Source: Albula goreensis (taxonomy: Eukaryota; Chordata; Actinopteri; Albuliformes; Albulidae). From it: a stretch of 64,000 nt of DNA. The position numbers and the translations under genes were made by a program. The first letter of the stretch is position 1, and each line of letters begins with the position of its first letter. The stretch is from assembly GCA_022829145.1 (NCBI GenBank), contig CM040745.1, positions 22,412,906 through 22,476,905 of the forward strand. The letters run 5' to 3'. This document shows, piece by piece, positions 62,901 to 64,000 of the stretch. Below the pieces are notes generated by a model. It did no database searches. It was given only the letters and a program-made list of their open reading frames with translations, and was not told where the DNA came from.

Positions 62901-63645
62901 GACTGTATCTAAATTTCCGTTTAAATTTTCAGTAAAGACCCATCCGTCAAATTCTGGGAGTATTTTCTTACTGAGAAGCTCCATGATTGCCACAATCTCA
63001 TGAAAACGATTTCACTAAAAGTGAATACACTGCACCCCATCACTGTAGCCTAAGGTCCAGGACACACAGAAATGTATATTACATTGAGTATATTCTTATA
63101 AAATTAAATTGTTTATTTAACATCAAATAAAGTTATAATGGCCAAACATTTTTTCTCCAATATTTTGTTTGATACATCTCTCCTAATACTTTACTTTTTT
63201 TGAGATATCTTTCATACAGTAATTTACACTGTGGTTGTTCCATCACCCTTTTGTCCAAAGGTGACAGTTATATGTTGTCATTGTAAGCTGATGAGAAATG
63301 ATGGTATAAAAATTTGATTTGTTGGTCCAATAAGAATTGCCTTCTGGATGTAAAACAAGGGTCATATGAGTAAAAGAGCTACCAATGGCATCACTGCACT
63401 CAAAGTAACCCTGTCCTACAGTAACTGAAACCATCATTTATCAGCATGCAATGAGTTTAAAGATTTTGTCACTGCAAAATCAAAAACGTATCAGGCCCTA
63501 AAAACCCTTGAGTGATCCAGCACATAGCGGTGAAATTGAAGATGGTTTAAGAAACCACAGTGGTGTTTTTAATTACCGCTCAAAATGGTTACCACCTCAC
63601 CCACAGTCAGCCACAGAACAGTGGGGCTTTCACAGCTTCAATGCC

Positions 63646-63660
63646 ACCCCCCCCCCATCA

Positions 63661-63737
<77 letters not shown>

Positions 63738-63750
63738 CACACACACACAC
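63646..63750. repeat. Compound C-run and (CA)n microsatellite
   Basis: A C run near 63646-63656 is followed by a CA tract from 63663 to 63750, interrupted once by CAACAC near 63735. It is the longest microsatellite in the window. Confidence 0.95.
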
Positions 63751-64000
63751 GCTGCAGCATTTGATATTTTTATCTGTAGTATGTATACATTTTGTCCAGT
63801 AAAATAGTTCTGCTGCATAATATTGACAAATGATGCTTTAAAAAGAACTAAAGTCCTGGAAAACATGCAAAATCTAAGCAAGTACATGCATTAATTTGTA
63901 AGTAATTGGCAATATTACACCAGCCGTAATTCTATAAAAGACTCCTTTTCACCTCTCTGACCACAACAGCTCCATTAATCCTGCCTAATAGAGGAGAGTG

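Larger units (their letters stand above)
52201..64000. other. Gene-free region to the window end
   Basis: No exon matches a protein I know on either strand. I looked for CALCRL and TFPI, which lie beyond ZSWIM2 in human, without success. It contains (AC)n tracts, a twice-repeated 70-base unit near 56.7-56.9 kb and a GC-richer block at 58640-58860. Confidence 0.55.

Noticed and set aside
63663..63750. CA tract frames encoding TH or CV dipeptide repeats
   Set aside because: They are simple translations of a microsatellite, not a protein gene.

Overview
The window is vertebrate nuclear DNA, most likely from a ray-finned fish. Genes are split by GT-AG introns, non-coding DNA is AT-rich, and (AC)n/(TG)n microsatellites and short fish-type interspersed repeats are common. 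I see no bacterial operon, phage, CRISPR array or provirus. The species cannot be named from the sequence alone.

Three protein genes can be supported. (1) An intronless coding exon at about 4.5-5.4 kb on the + strand encodes a single-pass leucine-rich-repeat membrane protein of the LRRC3 family. A 3' UTR of about 2.4 kb follows it, and a possible 5' UTR exon lies about 3 kb upstream. (2) Eight + strand exons between 28.8 and 42.4 kb reconstruct a complete FAM171B protein of 799 residues (signal peptide, ectodomain, one membrane span, long cytoplasmic tail). Every splice phase agrees, and a long 3' UTR follows. (3) Nine - strand exons between 51.5 and 46.7 kb reconstruct a complete ZSWIM2 (MEX-type E3 ubiquitin ligase) of 611 residues, with SWIM, RING, ZZ and RING-H2-like zinc modules in the expected order. 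Its seventh intron appears to be a GC-AG intron.

Layout: 1-4.2 kb holds an old repeat, a TATA-like promoter candidate and the presumed first intron of the LRRC3-family gene. 4.2-7.8 kb is the LRRC3-family coding exon and 3' UTR. 7.8-28.6 kb is a roughly 21 kb gene-poor interval with several stretches that look regulatory, perfect inverted repeats and a strong G-quadruplex motif. 28.6-45 kb is fam171b, including its 8.2 kb first intron. 45-46.5 kb is the gap between two convergent genes. 46.5-52.2 kb is zswim2. 52.2-64 kb has no gene I can recognise, only microsatellites and decayed repeats.

The FAM171B-ZSWIM2 tail-to-tail pair matches, from memory, the human 2q32 order (ITGAV-FAM171B-ZSWIM2-CALCRL). 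The LRRC3-family neighbour is not part of that human neighbourhood as I know it and is the most interesting context signal. The three genes do not form a pathway; their linkage is ancestral synteny. I found no undescribed multi-gene system. The best leads are the GC-AG intron competing with a frame-shifting GT donor, the four-codon uORF whose stop overlaps an in-frame fam171b start, the mixed LRRC3/LRRC3B character of the first gene, and the exact hairpins in non-coding DNA.
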